A DNA stretch of 64,000 nucleotides from contig NZ_LMUX01000021.1 in assembly GCF_009765705.1 (NCBI RefSeq), positions 1,481,568-1,545,567 of the forward strand, written 5' to 3'. A program made the position numbers and the translations under genes. Shown here one piece after another: positions 1-9,118 of this stretch. Numbering within the stretch: position 1 is the first letter of the stretch; each line of letters starts with the position of its first letter. Source of the stretch: Burkholderia sp. L27(2015) (lineage in GTDB: Bacteria > Pseudomonadota > Gammaproteobacteria > Burkholderiales > Burkholderiaceae). Under the pieces are notes generated by a model. The model was not told where the DNA came from. It worked only from the letters and a program-made list of their open reading frames with translations, and searched no databases.

Positions 1-174
1 GTGCAAGACCCGCCAAAATCGGTTGCTGTGGCCTTCGAAATGATGGCCCGTTGCCACCGCTCGCATACCGGGGTTAATGCCGCAGAAAACCACCGCCAAA
101 CCGGCTGCCATCACGTCTGGCAGTGCTTGATCCGGGGTTCGAGAGTTCTGGCCGCTAAGGGAGTCAGGTTGCAT
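1..174 (-). CDS. mug: Mismatch-specific uracil-DNA glycosylase (Mug/TDG family), 5' part only, cut by left window edge
   Basis: Reading the minus strand from an ATG at 174 gives 58 codons with no stop up to base 1. Residues about 20-58 contain VFCGINPG, then ATGHHF and NRFWRVLH, which match the first conserved block of E. coli Mug (catalytic motif GINPG followed by the TGHHF and NRFW segments). The family excises uracil or thymine mispaired with G, and ethenocytosine, in cytoplasmic base-excision repair. The ATG at 174 is the only Met between the conserved block and the next upstream in-frame codons; a Shine-Dalgarno sequence is not obvious. The gene is transcribed away from sucA. The remaining two thirds lie outside the window. 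Confidence 0.9.
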   Translation of the reverse strand, partial: MQPDSLSGQNSRTPDQALPDVMAAGLAVVFCGINPGMRAVATGHHFEGHSNRFWRVLH

Positions 175-542
175 TTGCGAATTCTGCGCGATGGGCGGGG
201 GTGAGCGGCAAGAAAATTGTCGTGTGGCCGGAAATGAACAAGAAATGTCCCCGAACCATCACAGGTAGAGCCTCCGGGAAAACCCGTAAAACATACACTG
301 TTCTTACCGGCGCTCAAAAGATCGCCGGTCCTGGCGGGCACAGGGGCTTGGCGACAGAAGTCGCGGGGTCTTGCACAAGTTGAAGCGGGCGGGATGGCAA
401 CGAACACTGCCGTCTTTCGCATTCGGATCTTTGTCTTCGTGTACCTGTGGACGCACTGGGTTGACCGGTGCAGCAACGGGTGTTGCCCTGGGTAAATTCG
501 TGGCAGATATCGGGCATGAGCCCGGCTGAGGACAAAGTCATC
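175..542. other. Intergenic region between mug and sucA
   Basis: A 368-base divergent spacer. The open frames here have no recognisable protein pattern and overlap each other on both strands. It presumably carries both promoters, but I see no convincing -35/-10 pair or operator. Confidence 0.5.
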
Positions 543-3368
543 ATGATGATCAGGAATCGGAATACCTCCTTCCTATTTGGAGGCAATGCGCCTTACGTCG
601 AGGAGCAATACGAGGCTTACCTCACCGACCCCAACGCGGTGTCGGACGAGTGGCGTGGTTATTTCGACGCGTTGCAGGGCGTGCCCGCCGGTGACGGTTC
701 GGATGCTGGGGACGTTGCCCACGCGCCGGTTGTCTCCCGTTTCGTGGCATTGGCGAAGCAGCCGCGAGCCGCAGGACGCTCGGACACCGACGTACGGAGT
801 TTCGCCCGCAAGCAGCTCGCCGTACAGGCCCTAATCTCCGCCTATCGCATGGTGGGCACCCGCAATGCGCGTCTGGATCCGCTGCGCTGGACTGCGCCGG
901 TTCCCGTGCCTGAATTGAATCCGAGCTACTACGATCTGTCCCACGCGGACATGAGCACGAAGTTCGACAAGTCGGACACCCATTTTTCGGATGATGATAC
1001 GACGCTCGCTGAGACGGTGCAGGCGCTGTCAGAGACCTATTGCGGCACGCTAGGCGCCGAGTTCATGCATCTTGCGGATTCGACTCAGCGTGGCTGGTGG
1101 CAGATGCGCCTCGAATCTTCGCGCTCGAAAGCGAAGCTGGATACCGGTGACAAGCTGCACATCCTTGAGCGCCTGACCGCGGCCGAGGGCCTTGAAAAGT
1201 ATCTGCATGCCCGCTTCGTCGGGCAGAAGCGCTTTTCGCTCGAAGGGGGCGAATCGCTGATTGTGCTGTTGGATGAGCTGGTTGCGTATGGTGCTACGAA
1301 GGGCGTCAAGAGTTCGATCCTGGGTATGGCGCACCGTGGGCGTTTGAACGTCCTCGTCAATATTGTCGGCAAACCGCCGGCAGCCTTGTTCGACGAATTC
1401 GAGGGAAAAACGGCGAATCTGCTTCCGGCCGGCGACGTCAAGTATCACAAAGGCTTCACCGGCTTGCTTCCCACTGCAACGGGGCCGGCCGAGGTGACGC
1501 TGGCGTTTAACCCGTCGCACCTGGAAATCGTCAACCCGGTCGTGCAAGGTATCGCTCGCGCTCGCGCCGACGTGTTGGGGCAAGGTGCAAGCGTAGTCCT
1601 GCCGGTGGAGATTCACGGGGACTCAGCCATTTCGGGGCAAGGTATCGTCATGGAGACGATGAACCTCTCCAATACGCGGGGCTACGGTACGGGCGGCACG
1701 ATCCACGTGGTTGTGAATAACCAGGTTGGCTTTACCACGTCCCATCCGGAAGATGTGCGGTCTTCGTTCTATTGCACCGACATCGCCAAGATGATCGAGG
1801 CGCCGGTGCTGCACGTGAATGGTGACGACCCCGAGGCAGTGATTGCCGCGACGCGCCTGGCAATCGATTTCCGCGCGACATTCCAGAAGAGCGTGGTGAT
1901 CGATCTGGTGTGTTTCCGACGCCATGGCCATCAGGAGCAGGACACACCGAACATCACGCAACCGATGATGTATCGCTCCATTGCCGGGCATCCGGGTATC
2001 CGCGCCCTCTATGCAAAGAAGCTTGTGGACGAAGGGGTCGCGACGATGGAGGATGTGGAGAAGTATGTCCACGACTATCGTGAACGCCTTGAGGTCGTGC
2101 AAACTGCAGAAGAGCAGAACCCCGCCGATAAAAACAGCGAAGAGGTGAGCTGGCCGCAACTACTGGATGGAAATGTTGGGCGTATCACTTACGCGCCGCC
2201 TTTGCCGGACCTGGTGCAAAAACTCGCACTCAAGATCACGAACGTTCCCGAGCAACTCTCGCTGCACCCGCTTGTCGGGAAGGTCGTGAGCGCGCGCCGC
2301 GAGATGGCGGAAGGCAAGCGCCCGCTGGACTGGGGTATGGCCGAGCATCTGGCGTTCGCCTCGCTGCTCAGCGTGGGTATTGATGTTCGCTTAAGCGGGC
2401 AGGACAGTGAACGCGGTACGTTCAGCCACCGTCACGCTGTACTCCATGATCAGAAGCGGTCGATTCGAGGGGACGGCACTTATATCCCCCTGGATCATGT
2501 CTCGGATGGCCAAGGACGGTTCTCGGTGATCAATTCGGTTCTTTCTGAGTCTGCGGTCCTGGGGTTTGAGTACGGTTACTCGGTCGTGCGACAAAATGCA
2601 CTCGTACTCTGGGAAGCGCAGTTCGGCGACTTCGCAAACGGTGCGCAGGTTGTCATCGACAATTTTCTTTCGGCTGGCGCTGCCAAGTGGGGGCAACATA
2701 GCGGTGTAACGATGCTGCTTCCGCACGGTCAGGACGGACAAGGTCCGGAGCACGCGTCTGCGCGTCTTGAGCGGTATCTGCAACTCTGCGCACAAGAAAA
2801 CATGCGCGTTTGCCAGCCCACGACGCCGGCACAGATGTTCCATCTGCTGCGCCTGCAGGCCGTGGCCCAGGATCGGGTTCCGCTCATCGTGATGACGCCG
2901 AAGTCCCTTCTGCGGCATCCAGAGGCTGTCAGCAGCCTTGAGGATCTCGCCACGGGGCGATTCAACGAGATTCTGGCCGAGACGCCTACGAAGGAGCAAG
3001 CATCGAAGGTCGATCGTGTCATTCTCTGTTCCGGCAAAGTCTACGTCGAGCTTCTAGACCGTCGTCGCAAAGCCAAGAAAGACAATATCGCGCTGATCCG
3101 CGTTGAACAGCTGTATCCGTTCCCCGCGCAGCAGATCGCTGCGGAGCTGGAGCGCTATCCGAATCTGAAGAGCGTTGTCTGGTGTCAGGAAGAGTCGAAG
3201 AACCAGGGCGCCTGGAACTTCGTCATGGAACAACTGCAGGAAATTGTGAAGGCCCCCGCAGCGCTGCGCTATGTCGGGCCTGAGGCAACCGCATCGACGG
3301 CGCCGGGTTACGCGTCGATGCACGTTGCACGGCAGGAAAAATTCCTCCACGCAGCGATTGAAGAGTGA
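543..3368 (+). CDS. sucA: 2-oxoglutarate dehydrogenase E1 component (orphan copy)
   Basis: 941 residues, the usual length for SucA (about 930-950). The N terminus carries the short SFLFGGNAPYVEE segment typical of the E2-docking region. Then come the thiamine-diphosphate E1 motifs: GMAHRGRLNVL near residue 265, GDSAISGQG, NNQVGF and RRHGHQEQDTP, with the C-terminal transketolase-type part QFGDFANGAQ, GQGPEHASARLERY and the WCQEESKNQG segment. The enzyme decarboxylates 2-oxoglutarate and succinylates the E2 lipoyl group in the TCA cycle. I chose ATG 543 (or 546) because it follows a GAGG sequence and matches family N termini; an earlier in-frame ATG at 468 would add 25 unrelated residues. No sucB or lpd follows; the next gene is a GlxA-type regulator, so this looks like a second, unlinked E1. 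All catalytic motifs look intact. Confidence 0.95.
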   Translation: MMIRNRNTSFLFGGNAPYVEEQYEAYLTDPNAVSDEWRGYFDALQGVPAGDGSDAGDVAHAPVVSRFVALAKQPRAAGRSDTDVRSFARKQLAVQALISAYRMVGTRNARLDPLRWTAPVPVPELNPSYYDLSHADMSTKFDKSDTHFSDDDTTLAETVQALSETYCGTLGAEFMHLADSTQRGWWQMRLESSRSKAKLDTGDKLHILERLTAAEGLEKYLHARFVGQKRFSLEGGESLIVLLDELVAYGATKGVKSSILGMAHRGRLNVLVNIVGKPPAALFDEFEGKTANLLPAGDVKYHKGFTGLLPTATGPAEVTLAFNPSHLEIVNPVVQGIARARADVLGQGASVVLPVEIHGDSAISGQGIVMETMNLSNTRGYGTGGTIHVVVNNQVGFTTSHPEDVRSSFYCTDIAKMIEAPVLHVNGDDPEAVIAATRLAIDFRATFQKSVVIDLVCFRRHGHQEQDTPNITQPMMYRSIAGHPGIRALYAKKLVDEGVATMEDVEKYVHDYRERLEVVQTAEEQNPADKNSEEVSWPQLLDGNVGRITYAPPLPDLVQKLALKITNVPEQLSLHPLVGKVVSARREMAEGKRPLDWGMAEHLAFASLLSVGIDVRLSGQDSERGTFSHRHAVLHDQKRSIRGDGTYIPLDHVSDGQGRFSVINSVLSESAVLGFEYGYSVVRQNALVLWEAQFGDFANGAQVVIDNFLSAGAAKWGQHSGVTMLLPHGQDGQGPEHASARLERYLQLCAQENMRVCQPTTPAQMFHLLRLQAVAQDRVPLIVMTPKSLLRHPEAVSSLEDLATGRFNEILAETPTKEQASKVDRVILCSGKVYVELLDRRRKAKKDNIALIRVEQLYPFPAQQIAAELERYPNLKSVVWCQEESKNQGAWNFVMEQLQEIVKAPAALRYVGPEATASTAPGYASMHVARQEKFLHAAIEE

Positions 3369-3391
3369 ACGCAGCAAACCTACGCACAAGG

Positions 3392-3427
3392 GCGAATCGG
3401 AGGCAAAAAGGTGTCGTCGATTCGCCT
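3392..3427 (+). terminator. Hairpin downstream of sucA
   Basis: Perfect 9-bp inverted repeat, GGCGAATCG (3392-3400) and CGATTCGCC (3419-3427), with an 18-nt A-rich loop, 23 bases after the sucA stop. There is no T-run, so this may be a 3' end stabiliser or a Rho-assisted stop rather than a classical terminator. Confidence 0.4.
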
Positions 3428-3593
3428 GCGCGGTAACTGATTGATCTAAAAGAAGATTTTCAGAGGTGGCTACTGAGGGGGATAAATCTGCCTACAATGC
3501 ATTTATCGACGCCAAAGACATTCTCGCAACTGCTCGCGATCTTCTGCATCTCGGTACTGAAAACGGGCCGCGTCGAGCCAGGAAGACTAAAAA

Positions 3594-4706
3594 ATGAAAG
3601 TAGCGATCGTGGTTTTCGACGGCGTGCAAGCATTGGACGTGGCGGGTCCGGTTGACGTGTTTGCGGAGGCCAATACCTTTTTACCTGCGCACCAACATTA
3701 TGAAATCGCTCTTGTCGGAGTTCGGGGCGGCAACGTCGTTTGTTCCAGTGGACTAGGTATCAATGTTCCGTTCGACTACACGTCTTATGCCGGCGACTGC
3801 GATTTACTGCTTGTAGCAGGCGGCCCCAGACTGCCGGAGGCCAAGCCCGAGCGGGAATTCCTGAACTGGATTCGAACCCGGGCCAATAATGCAAGACGGT
3901 TTGGTTCCGTCTGTAACGGCGTTTTTCTGCTGGCGCATGCGGGTCTGCTCGATGACAAAGTCGTAACCACCCATTGGAACGACGCGAAACGTCTCAGTGA
4001 CCAGTTTCCGAATACGACGGTAAGGCCCGATAAGATTTTCGTGCGCGACGACCGCCTCTTTACTTCAGCAGGCGTAACCGCCGGTATCGATCTTTGTCTG
4101 TCACTTGTGGCGGAAGACTTTGGCCACGATCTGGCCGTCAAGGTGGCCAAGCGTCTCGTGGTTTATATCCACCGCGAAGGCGGCCAATCACAATACAGTC
4201 CCTTTCTTGCGGCTGGGCCGGACGAACACTCTATCGTCGGCCGGGTGCAGCGGTACGTTACGACTCACATTGCGGACATGCTGTCCATCGAACAGATCGC
4301 GGATGCGGTTTCAGTGAGCCGTCGAACGATCTCAAGGGTATTTGCGAAGTACGTGCAAGTTACGCCATCCGTATTTGTCGAACAGGTGCGAGTGGACTTT
4401 GCAAGGAAGCTTCTTGAAGAGACTGATGTTCCGTTGAAGACGGTGGCGTTCCAATGCGGATTTCATAGTGCGACCCATATGAGGATGAGCTTTGCGCGCC
4501 GGCTGGATATCACGCCCAAGCAGTACCGCGAACACTTCCGTGATACTGAGGTCACTGCAAAAACCATCGGTATGGATCCGGACGTTGAAAACCAGGACGT
4601 TGAAAAGCTGACTTTCCCGCAGAACCCATTGTCCAGCGAAGGGATAATGCCAGCTTCAAAGAAACGGGATGCCGCTCGAGGGACTGTGATCCGAGCCGTC
4701 GCCTAA
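3594..4706 (+). CDS. GlxA-family transcriptional regulator (DJ-1/PfpI domain plus AraC helix-turn-helix)
   Basis: 370 residues. Residues 1-185 form a DJ-1/PfpI glutamine-amidotransferase-like sensor domain with the elbow cysteine at C107 (GSVCNGVFLLAHAG). Residues about 213-312 are an AraC/XylS DNA-binding domain with both helix-turn-helix units (LSIEQIADAVSVSRRT and PLKTVAFQCGF). The family, named after GlxA and including GbdR and ArgR of Pseudomonas, usually activates catabolic genes in response to small amino or quaternary amine compounds; the ligand here is unknown. AGGAAG lies just before the ATG. The last 55 residues form a low-complexity tail beyond the usual domain end. It could regulate sucA or the DUF2252 gene, but no operator is visible. 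Confidence 0.9.
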   Translation: MKVAIVVFDGVQALDVAGPVDVFAEANTFLPAHQHYEIALVGVRGGNVVCSSGLGINVPFDYTSYAGDCDLLLVAGGPRLPEAKPEREFLNWIRTRANNARRFGSVCNGVFLLAHAGLLDDKVVTTHWNDAKRLSDQFPNTTVRPDKIFVRDDRLFTSAGVTAGIDLCLSLVAEDFGHDLAVKVAKRLVVYIHREGGQSQYSPFLAAGPDEHSIVGRVQRYVTTHIADMLSIEQIADAVSVSRRTISRVFAKYVQVTPSVFVEQVRVDFARKLLEETDVPLKTVAFQCGFHSATHMRMSFARRLDITPKQYREHFRDTEVTAKTIGMDPDVENQDVEKLTFPQNPLSSEGIMPASKKRDAARGTVIRAVA

Positions 4707-4723
4707 ACAAGCATCCAGATACG

Positions 4724-4750
4724 GCCCCGTGCGTGATGCACTTTCGGGGC
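4724..4750. terminator. Hairpin between convergent GlxA and DUF2252 genes
   Basis: GCCCCG (4724-4729) pairs with CGGGGC (4745-4750), and TGC/GCA inside the loop can extend the structure. It sits in the 72-base gap between two converging genes and could serve both. There is no strong T-tract. Confidence 0.35.
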
Positions 4751-4778
4751 TCTCGACAGGGCCCAAGGCGATACGTAG

Positions 4779-6191
4779 TCACACCCGATAGTCGGCCGCG
4801 AAGTCCTCGTCCGTGCGGGCTTCAAGGCGGCCATTTCGGCATGCAGTGGAAAAAGCTTCATAATCCGATTCAACTTGATCCGCATAGCCTTGGGCGTACT
4901 TGGTCAACGATTCGATAAGGCGGTCGCTGTGCCCGATGTAAGCCGCGACTTCAATTGCCTTACCGCTGGCTTTCGCGTGCGCGCGAGCAAGTATCCAGCC
5001 GCACAGACGCGCGTATCCCTCGAGTAAATTGTTGTCAAACATCTCCACATTTGCGGAGAGTTTCATGTCCCTCAATTGGCGGAAATAGACATGACGCCCC
5101 GAGGGTGCCGTGGCCCATCCCAGGAACACGTCGCTTGCCGCCTGTAGAACCCGCTGGCCTCTGACGACTCGTTCACCCTCGTGCTCAAGGCGAGCCGCGT
5201 CGAAGTATTGACTGATGACCGATGGCCGTGCCTCCTTTATTTGAAGGAACATCGGTTTTCCCAGTTCGTCAGTCATCAACAAAACAAGGCATCGCGTGCC
5301 AACGCTGCCGACTCCCACAACTTTGAAGACTAGGTCCTCGGCGGTGAAGTGATGGAGCAACGCGCGACGCTCAGGAGCCAACGTCTGGACATATTGTGGG
5401 AATACCTCTGCAATCAGGGGCCGCCAGTCACCGAGCTTGTACCAGCCGTCCTCCTTGTCTAACAAAGAATTAACGCCATGAAGATGGAAAATTGCTGGCG
5501 GCATGTCACGAATAATCCACGTCTGTGCGTCAAGCTCGGCCATCTTTTCGAGCAGGCTTTCGCTCGTCCGACTCGCGGCTTTCTCCATCCCGCGTCGAAT
5601 CGCAGCTCGACGTTCAGGCGTCACCGCCGTCTCCAACATCAGTTCGAACGTAATGCGCTCGTACCATAGCTCGAGCGCGCTGTACTGCGCGTATTGCCAT
5701 AGGCGGTCTCGGTAGGAAGAGACTACGGTCTCCACTAGTGTGCTTGCGGTTGCTCGGCCCAGCCGCATGTGGCGTGCTGCGACGACGAAGCTCGCGGTCA
5801 ACCGCTTTAGATCCCACTCCCAAGGTCCCAGCGCGACTTCATCAAAATCGTTGAGGTCGAAGACCAACTGTCGTTCGGGTGTCGCGAACCCACCGAAATT
5901 TGCGAGATGCCCATCGCCGCAAATCGGCATGACCATTCCTGTGTTGGGAATCTGGCCTAGGTCATGCGCTTGAAGGATGGCGCTGCCTCGAAAAAAAGTG
6001 AAGGGCGATGCGAGCATTCGTCCATATCTGAGCGGGATAAGCTTGGCGACTCTGGCCTCACTGTTTTTCTGCAGCAAATCGATGGGGTCTCTTTCCAGTT
6101 TTCCAACATACCTGTGATCGCGCCTGCTCATGCGCGTGCGAACAGCACGGCCTTCTGCCGCCCGAAGAGTCGCTCGATTCTCTGCTTTCAT
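4779..6191 (-). CDS. DUF2252 family protein
   Basis: 470 residues. The family signature is clear: R-Y-GRM near residues 54-58, FTFFRGSA, then CGDGHLANFGGF, FDLNDFDEVALGPWEWDLKRL, and a later VGVGSVGTRC segment. The GDxHLxNFG and DFDE blocks resemble the catalytic and metal-binding loops of aminoglycoside phosphotransferase/kinase-like folds, but no activity is established for DUF2252 as far as I know. No signal peptide, so probably cytoplasmic. It lies 27 bases behind the two-repeat periplasmic protein on the same strand, so the two probably share a transcript. GGGGA precedes the ATG. Confidence 0.85.
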   Translation of the reverse strand: MKAENRATLRAAEGRAVRTRMSRRDHRYVGKLERDPIDLLQKNSEARVAKLIPLRYGRMLASPFTFFRGSAILQAHDLGQIPNTGMVMPICGDGHLANFGGFATPERQLVFDLNDFDEVALGPWEWDLKRLTASFVVAARHMRLGRATASTLVETVVSSYRDRLWQYAQYSALELWYERITFELMLETAVTPERRAAIRRGMEKAASRTSESLLEKMAELDAQTWIIRDMPPAIFHLHGVNSLLDKEDGWYKLGDWRPLIAEVFPQYVQTLAPERRALLHHFTAEDLVFKVVGVGSVGTRCLVLLMTDELGKPMFLQIKEARPSVISQYFDAARLEHEGERVVRGQRVLQAASDVFLGWATAPSGRHVYFRQLRDMKLSANVEMFDNNLLEGYARLCGWILARAHAKASGKAIEVAAYIGHSDRLIESLTKYAQGYADQVESDYEAFSTACRNGRLEARTDEDFAADYRV

Positions 6192-6218
6192 TTGAATCCC
6201 CGGGCGATACCGCTCCTG

Positions 6219-6833
6219 TCATTTAAGCGAAGCGCCATCTCGCGTTATCTGCACGGCCATCGCGGTAACGACCTCGGCGCGCACGCTATCGCCGACCTTC
6301 AGTCCACCAAGAGGCACGTCCGGCCCCGCCTGAACGACCACGGTCTGTGTCGGCCCCCGAAGCGTGACTTGCCGCTTCTTGACGTCAACTTTTTCGATGG
6401 TCGCGAGGACAAGAATTCGATGGACCGTCGCGGTTACGCCCTGCGACGCGGGGGTGGTCGCCGTTTGATCGATACGCTCGCGAATGCCGTTCGACTTGAC
6501 CTTGTCCGCGTGGATGAGGAGAGCACCTTGGTACTCGATGTTGACGGCATCGCCGAGCCGAAGCTTGCTGACATCCCCTACATCAGGGTTCACCACAACG
6601 TCGAGAACCCGGCCCTGAGGACCCCGTAGGGTCACGCTGTTGGAGACGGGATCGATGGCCATGACGTGCGCCTGCATTTCAACAGTCGCAGCGACGCCGG
6701 CGCCTGCCGGACCTACACCTGACGCTACCGCCACATTTTGTGCGGTGGCATAAGTGGAATCCGTGAGCGCCAAAGCCGCGACTATCAGGGCGGCGGTCAG
6801 GTGAGCGAAGTAACATTGATTATTTTTTTTCAT
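6219..6833 (-). CDS. Periplasmic two-repeat protein, paralogue of the gene at 58493
   Basis: 204 residues. A lysine-bearing N terminus and hydrophobic stretch (residues 10-28, ending near YATAQ) predict Sec export. The mature part has two similar units, roughly residues 50-105 and 135-200. Each has the pattern V-x-x-(I/V)D...VTLRGP...V.V, then a (K)LRLGD or LKVGDSV block and a closing VE/AE strand, suggesting two small beta-barrels. A conserved link VKSNGIRERID joins them, and the same link occurs in the 203-residue protein encoded at 58493-59104. I do not recognise a named family. AGGAG precedes the ATG. It probably heads an operon with DUF2252. Function unknown. Confidence 0.75.
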   Translation of the reverse strand: MKKNNQCYFAHLTAALIVAALALTDSTYATAQNVAVASGVGPAGAGVAATVEMQAHVMAIDPVSNSVTLRGPQGRVLDVVVNPDVGDVSKLRLGDAVNIEYQGALLIHADKVKSNGIRERIDQTATTPASQGVTATVHRILVLATIEKVDVKKRQVTLRGPTQTVVVQAGPDVPLGGLKVGDSVRAEVVTAMAVQITRDGASLK

Positions 6834-7938
6834 TGCGTGGCTCCTGGAAGATCAACTACTGCACTTGACTAAAGTCGGGCAGGGCGAAGGCCCCATCGAG
6901 CATGGCGAAAATGAGTAGTAACGCTCGCTGATCGATGCTTAACTGCCTATCGCCATTCGTGCTCTTTCTTCTTAACGATTCTATGAAAAGCAAAATAGCG
7001 CCTCCCTCGGAAGAACAATGCCTCACACGAAACTTGGCAAACCACTCGACATTGGTAGGAAAAGGGGATTGTTGAAACCAATATCCTTTTTTGTGTTCTT
7101 TGGGTTGAAATTTTTTTGAATTTTCGACCTTGAAATTTCATTGAATTTGGCCTATCGGGTGATTCGCGAACTGTGGCCGTTGTAAATTTTCCTAACGTTT
7201 GGTGCAGTCAATTTATTAGCAACAACGTTTCTTTTTTTGCCCGTTACAAAATAAATTTGATTTTCTTCATGCGTTTGCTAACCTTTGTAAGGATCTGTAA
7301 TTTTCCCGGAAACCCAGTGTGTACAAGGCACAAACCCGTACATGACACACCTGTGACAACTTCGTCTCTCCGAGGAACGTTGTACGGCATCAAAGGTTCT
7401 TAAAATAGCTGGGCAACTACCGATAACCCTATTGGAAATCGTCCGGTTGTAGCTGTTTGCCGAGTCTCCTTCGCACTTATAGCGAACGCATTAATCTACG
7501 TGCTAGCTACTTGCGCATTAAGTCGCTAATTATTAGGCACGCGATCATAAAATGTGGCGGGGAAAATGCTGCGACGAATACAGCCACTGACGCTAGGATG
7601 CCTGCTGTCTGACACCGTGTGCTTTGCGTGACTGTTCTCGGTTTGTACATCGTCCCGACCCAAAAGCGCTGCGGACGAATCGAAATGAATATAAAAATAC
7701 TTTACTACTTAGTACTGCTATCTATTATGCGGATTTTTCATATATCAAGACAGTCCTTGTGGAGCGAGACGCCGTTACCGCGAATTATTCTCGACCGTAT
7801 GGACCCGAGAACAAGGAAATCGTGACGCCGAAAAAGTCTGAAGCCGGTTAACACCGCTGCGAGGGAGAGTCTGCAACGCTGAAACTTGTCACGTCATTGA
7901 GGCAATGCCATCACACACACGAAGCTAGGGAGCACGAT
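6834..7938. other. Long AT-rich intergenic region upstream of the sulfatase cassette
   Basis: About 1.1 kb, visibly richer in A+T than its flanks, especially 6940-7290, with homopolymer T runs around 7110 and repeated GAAATTT/GAATTT words. The short open frames here lack ribosome-binding sites and protein-like composition. It must hold the promoters of the genes on both sides; I cannot place them with confidence. It may be silenced, horizontally acquired DNA. Confidence 0.5.
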
Positions 7939-8919
7939 ATGGAAATGTCGCCGAAGCGTGTTTTCGCGGGATGTGGCCCGCGCGCTGGAGCCGCCGTTGT
8001 GATGCTGACTTCGCTGGGCATCGGCATACCGACTTCAAGCCAGGCAACCGAAACCGGCATTGGCCGTCCCATAACCGGCATGCAGATAGCGCCTTATGCC
8101 GGCATAGTCCCGCCGACGGACGACTGGATTTTCTCAATCACGTCGATTTATTACGAAGGCTCGTTAGGCAAGACCAAGGAGATTCCGATTGCCGGGACCG
8201 TCTCCGCCGGTCTCAATTACCACATCTCATATAACCTGCTTAATGCGATAAAGACATGGGGTATCACGGTAGGTGGCTGGAACTTCGCATCATCATTCGG
8301 CGTGCCGCTCCAGTACACATCCATTTCTTCATTCAACGGCCGATTGCCGAACGACAGCGCTACGCAGTTCTCCGATGTCTTCTTCACGCCTGTCATCGCG
8401 GGTTACCACCTGACGAAGACCGACCACATTGCATTCAGCGTCCAGATGTATGCGCCAACCGGCGCTTACAGCACGAGCCGGCTCGCGAACGCCGGGCAGA
8501 ACACATGGACGTTCGTCCCGACCGTCGCCTACACGAAGCTTCTCCCCGCGCAGAACATCGAATTGTCCGTCAACTATGGAGTCGAGTTCTACACCACGAA
8601 CAACGAAACCCAATATCACAACGCTCCCGTCAGCGTGCTTGACCTCCTGGCACTGAAGCGCTTCACAAGCGGATGGGGTATCGGCGTTATCGGAGGGTGG
8701 ATTCAACAGCTCGGCAATGACTCGGGCGGGCTTGCGAACATCGCAGGGGTAGCGGGTGCTCGCGGGCATTCCCTTGGCGTCGGCCCACTCGTTACCTGGT
8801 CGGGCAAGTTGAGTGGAACACCTGTTTCTGCATCGTTACGTTGGGTCAATGAGTTCGACGTCAGTAACCGCCCGAAAGGCAACGCGGTTGAGCTCTCGGT
8901 TAGTGCGACGTTTCAGTAA
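7939..8919 (+). CDS. Outer-membrane beta-barrel protein, probably MetA-pathway-of-phenol-degradation (SphA-like) transporter family
   Basis: 326 residues from the ATG at 7939, which follows AGGGAG; an earlier in-frame ATG adds a charged stretch and has no ribosome-binding site. Residues 1-36 form a signal peptide (positive start, VVMLTSLGIGI core, cleavage near SSQA). The rest is alternating aromatic and polar beta strands (GLNYHISYNL, ITVGGWNFASSFG, SLRWVNEFDVS) ending in ATFQ, as expected of an outer-membrane barrel. The family is common beside degradative enzymes and is thought to pass hydrophobic or aromatic compounds. It sits 200 bases before the sulfatase on the same strand, so it probably admits the sulfated substrate. 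Family assignment is from pattern, not a search. Confidence 0.7.
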   Translation: MEMSPKRVFAGCGPRAGAAVVMLTSLGIGIPTSSQATETGIGRPITGMQIAPYAGIVPPTDDWIFSITSIYYEGSLGKTKEIPIAGTVSAGLNYHISYNLLNAIKTWGITVGGWNFASSFGVPLQYTSISSFNGRLPNDSATQFSDVFFTPVIAGYHLTKTDHIAFSVQMYAPTGAYSTSRLANAGQNTWTFVPTVAYTKLLPAQNIELSVNYGVEFYTTNNETQYHNAPVSVLDLLALKRFTSGWGIGVIGGWIQQLGNDSGGLANIAGVAGARGHSLGVGPLVTWSGKLSGTPVSASLRWVNEFDVSNRPKGNAVELSVSATFQ

Positions 8920-9001
8920 TCCTGGAAACCACGGTGAAAATAATTCTACTGCGCCGTGACCTGTTCATCCACCGAGTTGCACGATGGTTGTGCGTATCAG
9001 C

Positions 9002-9087
9002 ACTGCGGCTCGAACGGGTGCCGATTTTAAGCCGCGAACAACAACCGCAGTCCCCTTAGAAGGAGATAACAGCTGATGCACTGGTAG
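9002..9087 (+). promoter_or_regulatory. Leader with two mutually exclusive stems and a minimal ORF
   Basis: ACTGCGG (9002-9008) can pair with CCGCAGT (9045-9051), while the overlapping GCGGCT (9005-9010) can pair with AGCCGC (9030-9035); both cannot form together. Just downstream is the near-consensus ribosome-binding sequence AAGGAG (9060-9065), followed at 9076 by ATG CAC TGG TAG, a three-codon reading frame. The sulfatase itself starts at 9119 with its own GGAG. The arrangement resembles an attenuator or leader, but no ligand or terminator is evident. Confidence 0.35.
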
Positions 9088-9118
9088 AACATTCCACCTA
9101 AATTTATCGGAGCAACGC

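Noticed and set aside
111..476. Open frame of 121 codons on the minus strand near the left edge
   Set aside because: Protein-unlike composition; its 3' end overlaps the Mug coding frame in another phase, which has clear family motifs.
7685..7825. 46-codon plus-strand frame starting MNIKILYYLVLLSIM in the AT-rich gap
   Set aside because: Hydrophobic start is expected from AT-rich DNA, there is no good ribosome-binding site and the C-terminal half looks random.
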